22,821 nucleotides of DNA from Coriobacteriaceae bacterium. GTDB lineage: Bacteria > Actinomycetota > Coriobacteriia > Coriobacteriales > Atopobiaceae. Made by a program: the position numbers and the translations under genes. The notes beneath the pieces are model-generated. The model searched no databases. It was not told the DNA's origin and saw nothing but the letters and a program-made list of their open reading frames with translations. Positions 1 to 7,658 of the stretch are shown one piece after another. The first letter of the stretch is position 1; each line of letters opens with the position of its first letter. Location of the stretch: contig SFGZ01000021.1 in the NCBI GenBank assembly GCA_004557505.1, positions 1 to 22,821 on the forward strand. The letters run 5' to 3'.

Positions 1-282
1 GACCTTGGACGGGTCGGAGTCGGGGCTGGCGCAGAGCGTGTAGATGAGCTCGTCAGTGTAGTCGGGGACGTAGGACGCCACCTCCGTGCCCCCCGCCTGG
101 GAGAACCCCTCGCCGTAGCGCTCCCCCAGCGCCGCGAGGGCGTAGGCGAGCGCGTCCCCGCCGTCCGATATGGTCACGTCCGGCACCTCTTTCTCCCCTC
201 TCGGCGGGTTGCAGCCCGAGAGGCCGACGACGGCCCCCACGAGCCCCACCGACGCGGCCAGCAGGCCCCTCCTCGTCATCAT
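1..282 (-). CDS. Partial lipoprotein downstream of LXG toxin (candidate immunity protein)
   Basis: Only the first 94 codons are present; the gene runs off the left edge. Translation from the ATG at 282 gives two Met, an Arg pair, a hydrophobic stretch and a lipobox ending Leu-Ser-Gly-Cys (Cys24), so the mature protein should be lipid-anchored on the outer face of the membrane. A purine-rich site (GAGGTGAGGGGG) lies just upstream; the second ATG at 279 is equally usable. The mature part contains a short segment of the form AALGERYGEGF, resembling small Firmicute lipoproteins of unknown function. It starts 11 bp after the toxin stop codon, so it is probably in the same operon. Position suggests an immunity protein or secreted accessory; an outward-facing lipoprotein would fit a toxin acting outside the cytoplasm. 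Lipoprotein is solid, immunity is inference. Confidence 0.75.
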   Translation of the reverse strand, partial: MMTRRGLLAASVGLVGAVVGLSGCNPPRGEKEVPDVTISDGGDALAYALAALGERYGEGFSQAGGTEVASYVPDYTDELIYTLCASPDSDPSKV

Positions 283-292
283 CGGCGCCCCC

Positions 293-1918
293 TCACCTCG
301 ACCAGGCGACAGAGAGCCTGCCGCCTTCCTCCGCGACGTCCACGCCGTCTTTTGCGAGGGCGTTTTTCGCTGCCTCTTGCAGGCCCTTGTCCTCGAAGGC
401 AAGGGTTGCCTTAACGGACAGCCCTTCCCTCTCGTAGCCGGTCTGCTTGCTGCCATCAGGGTTCCTTGGAACAATTTTGGCATTAAAAGTCCAGTTGCCC
501 TTGCCCGCATCGCGATCTATAGAATCACGACCGCCCGTGTTCACCGTGATGTGAATGTCTGGCACATCGCCCCCCTCCGCGGACTTGTACGTCGTGAAGA
601 TGCTCTTGGTCTGTCGGGCGCCGAGCGTGTCCAGGTTGTCCCTGATGTCCTGCGGGGTCATGTCCATATGCACGTCACTGGGGGAAGTTGGGGCGTCGCG
701 CGTATAGACGGCGACTTCGCCGCCATAGGTAGCGCCCGCAGCGTACGTGCCATCCCAAGTCTGGATGCGATACTCTTTGCCATTGTAGGTAAACGTCGTG
801 ATATCGGTATCAAGATCCATCCCCAAAAACGGTCCGAAGAACTCGATCCAGTCGCCAAAGCCGCTCTTGTGCTGGATGCTTGTCTGCACATCCTTACCGT
901 AGAAGATGCCATCGTCGGTCGTGAACGCAAAATACTGAGTGATTGGGTTCTCGTCGTTGCCATCCACCTCATTCGAGAAATCCTCGATGCGCGAGATGAC
1001 ATCCTCAATGTCCACGCGGCTGGCCAGGGATCCTATCACGTTCTGCACGGCCGAACCTTCCAGCGACAGCACCTGCGGCCCATCCTTTATGGCAAGGTAG
1101 AGCAGGGCATAGCGTTCGTCGGCGGTGAGACGCCCCATCTCCGCCGGTGCGCCGTCCCCGAAGAGGCTCTGCTTGATGATGTCTAGAAGCTCGTGGAGGC
1201 GCGCCTCCGCGCCAGGACGCATGCCCGTGATGTTGCCGTCATCATCCAGCGCGAAGTAGCGCTTGAGCACCGCCAGGTTATGGCGGCGCCGCCACTCTTC
1301 GTCAAGCCGTGGCGCCCACGATAGGTCAAGTCCCGATATGTCAAACGCGCCCGTCACGGGGTCGCGGCTCACGGAGGCCAGGGCATCCTGCTGGCGATGA
1401 AGGGAATCTGCGTATGCCGAGCTGGCGGCATAGATGCTGCCGTCGTTGAGGTATTCCAGCGCAACGTCGAGGCGTCTCTGCAGCTCGTCGGCCTGGCCCA
1501 TGATCATGTCCGCAAATCCCCTGAGTCCGGCGGCGAGGAACGAAACGACGTCCGGCAGGCCGTCCGCCTGCTCGTAGAGGTTGTTCGCCCAAGATCTCCG
1601 CTGGGCCACCAAGGCTGCAAGCGCATCGGTGTCGACCACGGGTCCAAGCGGCAGGAGCTTCTCGCACACCTGTCCCATGTCAGCATAGAGGTCCTGCACA
1701 AAGGCGAGCAGGAAATCGTTCTGCAAGGTTATGGCCGGCATCCTCACCTGGCTCAGATAGTCGCGCATGCTCTGGTAGGCGGCAGACTCTCCTGCGGAGC
1801 TGTCGTCTATTACCTCCCGCAGGGCCGACGTCTGAAGGCTCGCCTCGTCACAGGCACCGTTTGCCGCCAGCTCATTGTGTCTCAGGTCGATCATGAGGGC
1901 AGCCACATTCGACCTCAT
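293..1918 (-). CDS. LXG-type type VII secretion effector with DUF4474-like C-terminus
   Basis: 541 residues. The first ~200 residues are helical and carry the pattern typical of LXG domains (AYQSMRDYLSQVRMP followed by a long helix), which guide effectors to the T7SSb secretion machine of Gram-positive bacteria. Around residues 335-405 is a segment matching the DUF4474 pattern: FYGK, then GMDLDTD, then YNGKEYRIQTWDGTY, then GGEVAVYTR. The last ~100 residues are hydrophilic and beta-rich. No signal peptide or membrane segment is visible, as expected for an LXG effector. The ATG overlaps the stop of the preceding gene (ATGA), indicating translational coupling with its presumed chaperones. The toxic activity is not known to me; DUF4474 has no assigned function that I can state. 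LXG class is fairly sure, C-terminal assignment somewhat less. Confidence 0.75.
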   Translation of the reverse strand: MRSNVAALMIDLRHNELAANGACDEASLQTSALREVIDDSSAGESAAYQSMRDYLSQVRMPAITLQNDFLLAFVQDLYADMGQVCEKLLPLGPVVDTDALAALVAQRRSWANNLYEQADGLPDVVSFLAAGLRGFADMIMGQADELQRRLDVALEYLNDGSIYAASSAYADSLHRQQDALASVSRDPVTGAFDISGLDLSWAPRLDEEWRRRHNLAVLKRYFALDDDGNITGMRPGAEARLHELLDIIKQSLFGDGAPAEMGRLTADERYALLYLAIKDGPQVLSLEGSAVQNVIGSLASRVDIEDVISRIEDFSNEVDGNDENPITQYFAFTTDDGIFYGKDVQTSIQHKSGFGDWIEFFGPFLGMDLDTDITTFTYNGKEYRIQTWDGTYAAGATYGGEVAVYTRDAPTSPSDVHMDMTPQDIRDNLDTLGARQTKSIFTTYKSAEGGDVPDIHITVNTGGRDSIDRDAGKGNWTFNAKIVPRNPDGSKQTGYEREGLSVKATLAFEDKGLQEAAKNALAKDGVDVAEEGGRLSVAWSR

Positions 1919-2286
1919 CGCCCGCCGCCTCCCCCCTCGCCCGCCTGATGTACGGCGTGCGCGTAGGCCTCCTCCTCCGCATCCATGCGGTCTCTGACTG
2001 CGCGCAGCTCATGCGACAAGCTCTCCTGAGCCTCTTCCTCTTCGCGACCAAGACGCTGGACTCCCTGCGAGATCTCGTCGGACATCTGCCGGATCAGCGC
2101 ATTGCCCTCCGGGAACGCGGCGGCATCTGCCACCTCCATGGCACCCGCGGCCATGCGCAGGGTATCCATGGCTGCTTGCACGGCGCGCTCGCCCCGGCCA
2201 AGCGAATCCTCGCGCTCCTCCAGCTTGAGCATGGTCTGCTCGTGCGCCCGACGAAGCTCTTCAAGCCTGCCATCAGGCGCGCTCAT
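1915..2286 (-). CDS. Small helical LXG partner protein (Lap2/DUF3958-like)
   Basis: 123 residues, almost entirely charged amphipathic helix (ERE, EEEE and EAQESL-type runs) with a central Ala/Met-rich region and a Gly-rich tail. There is no signal peptide. It lies between a WXG100-like gene and the LXG toxin, overlapping both by ATGA (start at 2286, stop at 1915-1917). In characterised T7SSb systems two small helical proteins (Laps) bind the LXG domain and escort the toxin to the secretion apparatus; this is the expected place for the second of these. The family assignment rests on size, predicted helicity and position, not on a diagnostic motif. Confidence 0.65.
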   Translation of the reverse strand: MSAPDGRLEELRRAHEQTMLKLEEREDSLGRGERAVQAAMDTLRMAAGAMEVADAAAFPEGNALIRQMSDEISQGVQRLGREEEEAQESLSHELRAVRDRMDAEEEAYAHAVHQAGEGGGGGR

Positions 2287-2585
2287 GATGAGACCCCCGA
2301 GATGCCACCCTCGAGCTTTGCCGCTATGTCCTCATCCGCGTCTTGGAAGGAGATCCCCATCTGGGCTATGGCTTGGGCGTCAGCCGTGACGGCCGCCACG
2401 TACGCGGTAGCCGCCAAGGCGTAGCCTCGCCAGGCACCGTCGCAATGCGCTGGCGGCGTGCCCTCGGAGTCCTCCGCACAGCTTGAGAACGCGGCGTCAC
2501 CGTACGAGCCAACGCTGGCCTCCAGGCCGTCTGCGTCGGCAAGGGTCTGAGCGACGTTCGAGACTATCGGACCCGCGCCAGCCAT
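2283..2585 (-). CDS. WXG100-like LXG partner protein (Lap1/TIGR04197-like)
   Basis: 100 residues when started at the ATG at 2585, which has a strong Shine-Dalgarno (GAGGGGGG) about 4 bp upstream; an in-frame extension to 2630 lacks such a site and adds a Cys-rich unlikely leader. The protein is small and alpha-helical with a Trp at residue 52 (AWRGY) in the middle. Near the C-terminus is F80-x-x-x-D84, matching the FxxxD export motif described for Lap1-type targeting factors. It is first in the cassette and overlaps the next gene by ATGA. It probably pairs with the LXG domain to form a composite secretion signal. No T7SS core genes (EssC, EsxA, YukD) are in the window, so the secretion machine must be encoded elsewhere. 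Confidence 0.7.
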   Translation of the reverse strand: MAGAGPIVSNVAQTLADADGLEASVGSYGDAAFSSCAEDSEGTPPAHCDGAWRGYALAATAYVAAVTADAQAIAQMGISFQDADEDIAAKLEGGISGVSS

Positions 2586-2776
2586 GGTCCCCCCTCGACA
2601 TGAGCGCACGCAGCACACGTTGTCCTGCAAGCTCTGTAACGCTGCCCTCTATGATATCGAAGTTTCCCGCAAGCGCTGCCGAAAACCCGTCTGCGGGGGA
2701 CGCCGCCTCTCATGCGGAGACGTCCCGAGAGGCGAGTCCGGGGCGTCCGCAGCGGGCACGGCTGTTACCGCTGCCG
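2586..2776. promoter_or_regulatory. Intergenic between aldolase operon and LXG cassette
   Basis: This 191-bp gap separates the end of the sugar operon from the type VII cassette, both on the minus strand. Read on the minus strand it contains GC-rich inverted repeats (GCAGCGG with CCGCTGC just after the aldolase stop) and a CCCG/CGGG hairpin followed by TTTT at about 2682-2697, which could be a weak terminator. An AT-rich patch with GATATCATAG at about 2648-2661 could hold a -10 element for the cassette. No good -35 is visible, so the promoter call is tentative. Confidence 0.3.
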
Positions 2777-3424
2777 TTACTCGCCCATCTCCGCGCGGGT
2801 CTCGTCGATGATGCGGCGCACCTGGGCGGCGTTCGCGGCGATCTCGTCCGCGGAGCCCTTGGTCAGCAGACCGCCCATGCCGCAGGTATCCACGCCGGCG
2901 CGCACCCACTCGGCGAGGTTGCCGAGGCCGATGCCGCCGGAGGCCATGAGGGGCATCCAGGGGGTGGGGGTCTTGAACAGCGTCACGAGCTGGACGCCGT
3001 AGGTGTTGGAGATGGGGAAGCACTTGATGAACGCGGCGCCCATCTCGAGCCCCCTCGCGGCCTCGGTTGCCGTGGTGCAGCCAGGCGCATAGGGAACCTG
3101 ATAGAGGTTGCACGCGCGCGCGACCTCCCCCGACCCTATGTTGGAGACCACGAACTCGGAGCCCGCCATGATGGCGAGACGCGCGGTGGCAGGCTCCATC
3201 ACGGTGCCGGCACCAACACAGACCTCGTCGCCATACTTGGCCTTGACGGCGGCGATCACGTCACCGGCGTTGGCGTTGGTGTAGGAGATCTCCATCGCGG
3301 GGACGCCGCCGCGCACGCAGCCGTCCGCGATCTCAAGGCCGCGCTCGACGGTCCCGACCCTCACGACGGCGAACGCGCCGATCTCGGCGAGCCTCTGGGT
3401 GACCCTGGCCTTCTGGAGCCTCAT
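2777..3424 (-). CDS. KDPG/KHG aldolase family protein
   Basis: 215 residues from the ATG at 3424, which is preceded by GGAAGGAGAG; a longer in-frame reading overlaps the upstream gene and is unnecessary. It has the class I aldolase barrel of the Eda family: Glu45 (PAMEIS), GAGTV at 71-75, the Schiff-base lysine Lys134 (FIKCFP) and the ASGGIG phosphate-binding loop. The family cleaves 2-keto-3-deoxy-6-phosphogluconate or related acids to pyruvate and an aldehyde. Where E. coli Eda has Thr-Leu-Arg-Thr after the catalytic Glu, this protein has Ser-Tyr-Thr-Asn, losing an Arg that contacts the substrate, so its substrate may differ. It is the last gene of the sugar operon, 28 bp after the DHDPS-family lyase. 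Confidence 0.85.
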   Translation of the reverse strand: MRLQKARVTQRLAEIGAFAVVRVGTVERGLEIADGCVRGGVPAMEISYTNANAGDVIAAVKAKYGDEVCVGAGTVMEPATARLAIMAGSEFVVSNIGSGEVARACNLYQVPYAPGCTTATEAARGLEMGAAFIKCFPISNTYGVQLVTLFKTPTPWMPLMASGGIGLGNLAEWVRAGVDTCGMGGLLTKGSADEIAANAAQVRRIIDETRAEMGE

Positions 3425-3452
3425 GTCTCTCTCCTTCCTCGCTGTGCCTGCG

Positions 3453-4349
3453 CTACTCGTGCGCGATGCCGTAGTGGTCGAGCATGGCGCGGACCCTCTC
3501 GTCCACCTCGGGCGTGGTCTCGGCCACGGGCCTCCTCGCCGGGCCCACAGGCACGCCGGCCAGCTCGAGGGCGCGCTTGAGCGTCTGGGGCGCGGAGCCC
3601 ATGTGCAGGACATCGCGGACGGGCTCGACGTCGGCCTGGAGGGTCGCGGCGGCACGGGCGTCGCCGGCCTCGAGGGCGCGCCACAGCGACACGGCCACGC
3701 CCGTGACGAGGTTGGCGGTACCCGCCACGGCACCGGACGCGCCGAGCGCGTGGGCGGCCGAGATCATCCCGTCCGACCCCACGAGCACGTCCACGCCCCT
3801 GCCCCTCACGGCCTCGACGTAGGCGGCGAGGTTGCCCATGTCGCCGGAGGAGTCCTTCACGCCCCTGACGTTGTCGAGCTCGGCGACGCGCGCCACCACC
3901 CCGGGCGGGAGGTTCGCGCCCGTGGACCTGGGGATGTTGTACACGAGGACGGGGATCCCGACGCCCTCCGCAACGGCGGCGTAGTAGCCGACAACCTCGT
4001 CGTCGGAGAGCCTCGCGAAGTACGGGTTGACCACCGAGACGGCCGAGGCGCCTATGTCCTCGGCGCGCTTGGACATCTCGACGGCCTCGCGCGTCGAGCA
4101 GGAGCCGGTGCCCACGTAGACGGGCACGCGGCCGGCGGCCCTCTCGATCACGAACCTGGAGAAGTCGATCCTCTCGCGCGGCGTACACACGTGGAACTCG
4201 CCGTTGGTGCCGAAGGTGAAGATGCCGCTCGCGCCGCCGGTGACGATCCTCTCGACGAGCTGCTCGCCGGCCTCGTAGTTGATGGTCTGGCCCTCGTCGC
4301 GCCTGAACGGCGTGACCATGGGGACGATGACCCCGGAGAACGTTGACAT
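3453..4349 (-). CDS. DHDPS/NAL-superfamily aldolase (KDG-aldolase-like)
   Basis: 298 residues, the usual length for the dihydrodipicolinate synthase/N-acetylneuraminate lyase superfamily. Key elements: the pyruvate-carboxylate loop GTNGE (47-51), Tyr137 (VLVYNIPRSTG) and Schiff-base Lys165 (GVKDSSGD). GTNGEF resembles YagE/YjhH-type 2-keto-3-deoxy acid aldolases more than canonical DapA (GTTGE), and the carbohydrate operon argues for sugar-acid cleavage, not lysine synthesis. The start ATG at 4349 follows AAAGGCGG at a slightly long distance. It lies 39 bp after the SIS isomerase and 28 bp before the second aldolase. Superfamily is certain; exact substrate is not. Confidence 0.88.
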   Translation of the reverse strand: MSTFSGVIVPMVTPFRRDEGQTINYEAGEQLVERIVTGGASGIFTFGTNGEFHVCTPRERIDFSRFVIERAAGRVPVYVGTGSCSTREAVEMSKRAEDIGASAVSVVNPYFARLSDDEVVGYYAAVAEGVGIPVLVYNIPRSTGANLPPGVVARVAELDNVRGVKDSSGDMGNLAAYVEAVRGRGVDVLVGSDGMISAAHALGASGAVAGTANLVTGVAVSLWRALEAGDARAAATLQADVEPVRDVLHMGSAPQTLKRALELAGVPVGPARRPVAETTPEVDERVRAMLDHYGIAHE

Positions 4350-4388
4350 GCCTGGGACCGCCTTTCTGCCTATTGTTCGGACGTGATG

Positions 4389-4997
4389 CTACTTGCCGGC
4401 GCGGATGGAGGCGCCGAGGGCTCCGCCCGGGTGCCAGATGACGTACTTCTCTGGCGTGAGGCCGAACTCGTTCTGCAGCAGGATGGAGAGGCACTGCAGC
4501 TCGATCACCTCGGCGAGGATGGATGCGCGGGGCGGCTTGTTCATGGGGTCGCCCTCCCGCCTCACGCCCGCGATGAGGGCGACGTCGCCCTGCCGGGCCA
4601 GCCAGGACCGGGGGTCGCCCGTGAGGGCGATGATCTTGGCGCCGTTCTTCTTGAGGCAGGCGACGGTGGCCTTGAGCTCCCCGGTCTCGCCGGAGTTGGA
4701 GATGGCGATCACGACGTCGCCGGGCAGCACCTGGCCGGCGCTGCCGTGGACGCACTCGGTCCCATGGAGCTCGTAGGCGGGCGTCCCGGTGGACGAGAGG
4801 AGCGACGCGGCGTAGCCGGAGACGTGCCCGGGCTTGCCGATGCCCGTCACATGCACGCGACCCCCGCCCCTCTCGGCGTCGAGTATGAGCCGCTTGGCGG
4901 CACCCAGGGCATCGAAGTCGATGCCGGTGACGTACTCGTCAAGCGATGCCTTCACAGTGCCGAGGAACTCCTCGACCTGCTCCCTGTCAGTTGCCAT
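4389..4997 (-). CDS. SIS-domain sugar-phosphate isomerase (KdsD/GutQ-like, no CBS domains)
   Basis: 202 residues forming a single SIS domain. The segment from GIGKPGH through STGTPAYELHGTECVHG and on to DVVIAISNSGETGEL aligns closely in pattern with arabinose-5-phosphate isomerases (KdsD/GutQ), which interconvert D-arabinose 5-phosphate and D-ribulose 5-phosphate. The two CBS domains present in those ~320-residue enzymes are missing, so this is the short form. It probably isomerises the phosphorylated product of the neighbouring PTS. Start ATG at 4997. Domain is certain; the particular sugar phosphate is inferred. Confidence 0.85.
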   Translation of the reverse strand: MATDREQVEEFLGTVKASLDEYVTGIDFDALGAAKRLILDAERGGGRVHVTGIGKPGHVSGYAASLLSSTGTPAYELHGTECVHGSAGQVLPGDVVIAISNSGETGELKATVACLKKNGAKIIALTGDPRSWLARQGDVALIAGVRREGDPMNKPPRASILAEVIELQCLSILLQNEFGLTPEKYVIWHPGGALGASIRAGK

Positions 4998-5036
4998 TGC
5001 TTCGCCTTTCCGCTGTATGTGGAAGCCGGATGTGAT

Positions 5037-5783
5037 TCAGTGCTGGTTTTCCTTGACGTGATGGCGCGCCATAGTCGTACGAATGTCGATCTCGAGATCT
5101 TCGAGCGTGTCCGCCATGAATGGGCGCGTTATCCCCACGTAGAGATAACCGGACGGATGTTTGACCCAGCCGCCCCAAAGCAGAAGCCTCAGCGAGTTGC
5201 CCTGGCGCACAATCCTGTAGGACTTGACATCCCGGTACGTGATAACCGTGGCCTCTTTTGGGTCGGACTTCTCGTAGATGTAGACGTAGGTGTGGCCAAA
5301 GTCGATGACCCCCGTCTTTGAGAAGTACTTGCCGAGAAGCCTTCCCATGCGCTTGGACACGAACCATGCCGTCGTGAGCAATGCGACCATCGCGAGGAGG
5401 AGCCAGACGTTGCCAGAGGCGTTGGCAAAGACGCCGCTCCAGAACGTGAGGGCAAGCAGCGCGAGAACCAGGGCCAGGAGCGCCAGGCCTTGTAGGAGCA
5501 GGCGCTTCCTGTCCTCCCCCACCGAAAGCTCCACCTCATCCTCGGGCAGGTCGGGGATGGCGATGGGTTTGGCCATGCCGACGATGTCGCCCAGCACGGC
5601 GTCGCTCGCTTTTCTCGCCTTGTCGGCCAAGGGGTCCCTGGCGTAGCCCCCGACCTTCTTGCGACCCTCTACCGGCTCGGCGAGAGTGGTCTGGGTGGCC
5701 GCCCGGTTCCTGGGGGGCTTGCCGGCCTTGCCTCCGGAACTTGCGACAGCCGAACGGCGTGCCTGCATCTTCTGCTGTGTCAC
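5037..5783 (-). CDS. Two-TM membrane protein with possible PH-like C-terminal domain
   Basis: About 248 residues if started at the GTG at 5783, which is placed 6 bp after a perfect AAGGAGG (5790-5796); an upstream GTG at 5801 lies before this site and is less likely. The N-terminal ~90 residues are basic, Ala/Gly/Pro-rich and probably disordered, followed by an acidic patch (LPEDEVELSVGED). Two membrane helices follow (about residues 95-115 and 125-142). The cytoplasmic C-terminal part has the alternating hydrophobic pattern (GVIDFGHTYVYIYEK, SYRIVRQGNSLRLLLWGG) of YcxB-like/bacterial PH domains. It sits between the PTS EIIC and the SIS isomerase on the same strand. I do not recognise a function; a link to sugar uptake is only positional. 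Confidence 0.75.
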   Translation of the reverse strand: MTQQKMQARRSAVASSGGKAGKPPRNRAATQTTLAEPVEGRKKVGGYARDPLADKARKASDAVLGDIVGMAKPIAIPDLPEDEVELSVGEDRKRLLLQGLALLALVLALLALTFWSGVFANASGNVWLLLAMVALLTTAWFVSKRMGRLLGKYFSKTGVIDFGHTYVYIYEKSDPKEATVITYRDVKSYRIVRQGNSLRLLLWGGWVKHPSGYLYVGITRPFMADTLEDLEIDIRTTMARHHVKENQH

Positions 5784-5960
5784 CTCTCTCCTCCTTCCCA
5801 CCAGGCCGGCGTACCGCCGCCCGGACTCCTGGGGCTTTCTCGATCCCGCGCGGCACCCGAAAGCACGTCGCGCTTGGTATGGGACGCCCGTGGTGTGCTG
5901 CGGACGTCCCTGGGTCAGGCGTTAGGGCTGGGCGGCGGCGCGATTCTGGCTCCCTCCCCG
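5784..5960. other. Gap between EIIC and membrane-protein gene
   Basis: 177 bp without a convincing gene. On the minus strand it contains an inverted repeat (GGGACG with CGTCCC, at about 5880-5911) with a long loop and no T-tract, so it is not a clear terminator. The only strong signal is the Shine-Dalgarno at 5790-5796 for the downstream gene. Confidence 0.35.
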
Positions 5961-7271
5961 CTAGGCAAAGAGGCTGCCGATGCCGTAGATGATCGAGCCA
6001 ATGATGTTGTAGTCGACGTTGGGGAACGAGGCGCCGGCGATTCCGAGCGAGGCGAACGCGGGATACAGGACCAGCGGTCCGGCGCAGAGAACGATGCCGA
6101 CGAGGAACGAGCCGAGCAGGGCGCCGCGCCAGCCGCCGTAGGCATAGCCGCAGACGCCGCAGGTGCCCCCGGAGAAGAAGCAGATGCCGGCGGCCGGGAT
6201 CATGATGGTCGGGCTGTGGAAGGCGACCATGAAGGCCATTGCCACGAGGCCGCCGAGGAACGAGCCGATGAAGCCGATGATGACGGCGTCAGGCGCAAAC
6301 GGGAAGATGGCGGGACAGTCGACAGCGGGACGGGCGTCGGGGATGAGCTTCTCAGAAATGCCCACGAAAGCCGCGGTGATCTCCGCGATGAACTGACGCA
6401 CGCCGTAAATCAGGACGGACATGCCGGCGGCAAACTGGAGGCCGGCGAGGAACGGCCAAATCCACCAGATGTCGTTACCAAAGTAGGAGGTGAAGGCCTT
6501 CCCGTTGGCAAGGGTGTCGCCAAAGTGGCCAGTCACGAAGCAGGCAATGGTCACGATGTAGAAGAGCACGATCATGAACAGGGCGACGGAGAAGACGAAG
6601 TCACGGAAGAGCTTGAAGAACTCGGGGAGGTTGGCCTCCTTGACCTCGTTCTTCTCGACCTCCTCCTTGTTCTTCTTGGCGAAGAGCTTGCCGCAATAGC
6701 CAGAGAAGGCATAGCCAATGCAGTTGAAGTGACCGATGGCGAAGTCGTTGGAGCCCGTGAGCCTCTCGACGAAGGGCTGGCAGAGCGACGGCAGGGTCGC
6801 ACCGCAGAAGCCAAGGACAACGCCGCCGCCGATGACGGTCACGGCCATGGGGGCACCGAGGGCGATGAAAACCAGCGCAAGCACGCAGGCAAAGTACAGG
6901 AAGTGCTGGCCGGTCAGGAAGATTGCCTTCCAGGGGGTGATCTTGGCGAACACTAGGTTCATGATGAAGCCAAAGACCATGACCAGCGCCACCTCGGTGC
7001 CATAGGTGTCAAGCGCGAGAGAGGTTGCGATCTCGACCTGCGTCACGACGCCCTGCACGTTGAATGCGGTGGAGAACATGGCGCCAAAGGTGGTGATCTG
7101 CGCGGACATGGCGCTTGAGCCGATGTTGAAGATCATGAAGCCGATGATGGTCTTGACGGTGCCGGCAAACGTGTCGACTGCCGACTTCTTCTGCAGGAGC
7201 AGGCCGACGAGGGCGATGATGCCCATGATTAGCGCCGTGTCCCTCATCTGCATGAGGAATATGTTCAGCAT
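5961..7271 (-). CDS. PTS EIIC, ascorbate (UlaA)-type permease
   Basis: 436 residues, largely transmembrane helices, slightly shorter than E. coli UlaA (465). It shares the family signatures KTIIGFM near residue 40, LTGQH (UlaA: LTGH), FAIGH, YGVRQFIAE, KLIPDARPAVDCPAIFPFAPDAV (UlaA has [22 protein letters not shown]) and GGWRGALL. The family forms the inward/outward sugar channel that hands substrate to EIIB for phosphorylation. The start ATG at 7271 follows GGAAGGA at 7 bp. It lies 75 bp after the EIIB gene. L-ascorbate itself is not assured: genes of the Ula catabolic route (UlaD, UlaE, UlaF, UlaG) are absent and aldolases of another type follow, so another sugar acid or pentitol is plausible. 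Confidence 0.88.
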   Translation of the reverse strand: MLNIFLMQMRDTALIMGIIALVGLLLQKKSAVDTFAGTVKTIIGFMIFNIGSSAMSAQITTFGAMFSTAFNVQGVVTQVEIATSLALDTYGTEVALVMVFGFIMNLVFAKITPWKAIFLTGQHFLYFACVLALVFIALGAPMAVTVIGGGVVLGFCGATLPSLCQPFVERLTGSNDFAIGHFNCIGYAFSGYCGKLFAKKNKEEVEKNEVKEANLPEFFKLFRDFVFSVALFMIVLFYIVTIACFVTGHFGDTLANGKAFTSYFGNDIWWIWPFLAGLQFAAGMSVLIYGVRQFIAEITAAFVGISEKLIPDARPAVDCPAIFPFAPDAVIIGFIGSFLGGLVAMAFMVAFHSPTIMIPAAGICFFSGGTCGVCGYAYGGWRGALLGSFLVGIVLCAGPLVLYPAFASLGIAGASFPNVDYNIIGSIIYGIGSLFA

Positions 7272-7346
7272 GTGAGATCCTTCCGATGAATCGCGCGCGG
7301 GATTCCCCGCCCGCTTAGCGAGTGGTCCTGCCTGGCTACGCGCTTG

Positions 7347-7658
7347 CTACCTGCGGGGCTCCTCGCCCTTGTGCTCATCGAGCCATGCGTGCAGCTTTTC
7401 GCGAATCTCATTCTTGTCGACAAGGTTCTTGATGCCGACCGCGGAGGGGACGCGGGGATCCTGGGATAGCTCCTCGGTGAGGTCAACCATCGTGATAATG
7501 AAGTCGCCTCGGAAGCCGATGATGGAGTCGAGGTTGCCGTGCTCGGTCTCGATGGGAAGGCTATCCTCCTTGATGACCTGGTCGCACTTGATCTTGAGCA
7601 TCATTGAGGAGCCCATGCCGGCGCGGCAGCACACCAGAGCATGATACTTGCGGTCCAT
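7347..7658 (-). CDS. PTS EIIB, lactate/ascorbate type
   Basis: 103 residues. The N-terminal P-loop-like phosphate-binding turn CRAGMGSS places the phosphocysteine at Cys11 (UlaB: CGNGQGSS), followed by MMLKIKCDQ, which also matches UlaB. The protein accepts phosphate from EIIA and passes it to the sugar bound by EIIC. The ATG at 7658 overlaps the EIIA stop codon by one base (TAATG) and has AGGAAAGGGG upstream, so EIIA and EIIB are translationally coupled. It has a charged C-terminal tail (HKGEEPRR). Confidence 0.88.
   Translation of the reverse strand: MDRKYHALVCCRAGMGSSMMLKIKCDQVIKEDSLPIETEHGNLDSIIGFRGDFIITMVDLTEELSQDPRVPSAVGIKNLVDKNEIREKLHAWLDEHKGEEPRR

Noticed and set aside
3399..4346. 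A 315-codon plus-strand frame opposite the DHDPS-family gene
   Set aside because: Asp/His/Gly/Val-rich shadow with no family features.
3421..4755. A 444-codon minus-strand frame overlapping the SIS and DHDPS-family genes
   Set aside because: Arg-rich out-of-frame translation; both overlapped genes have catalytic motifs in their own frames.
5874..6956. A 360-codon plus-strand frame opposite the PTS EIIC gene
   Set aside because: Highly acidic low-complexity product typical of a shadow; the minus strand encodes a clear UlaA-type permease.
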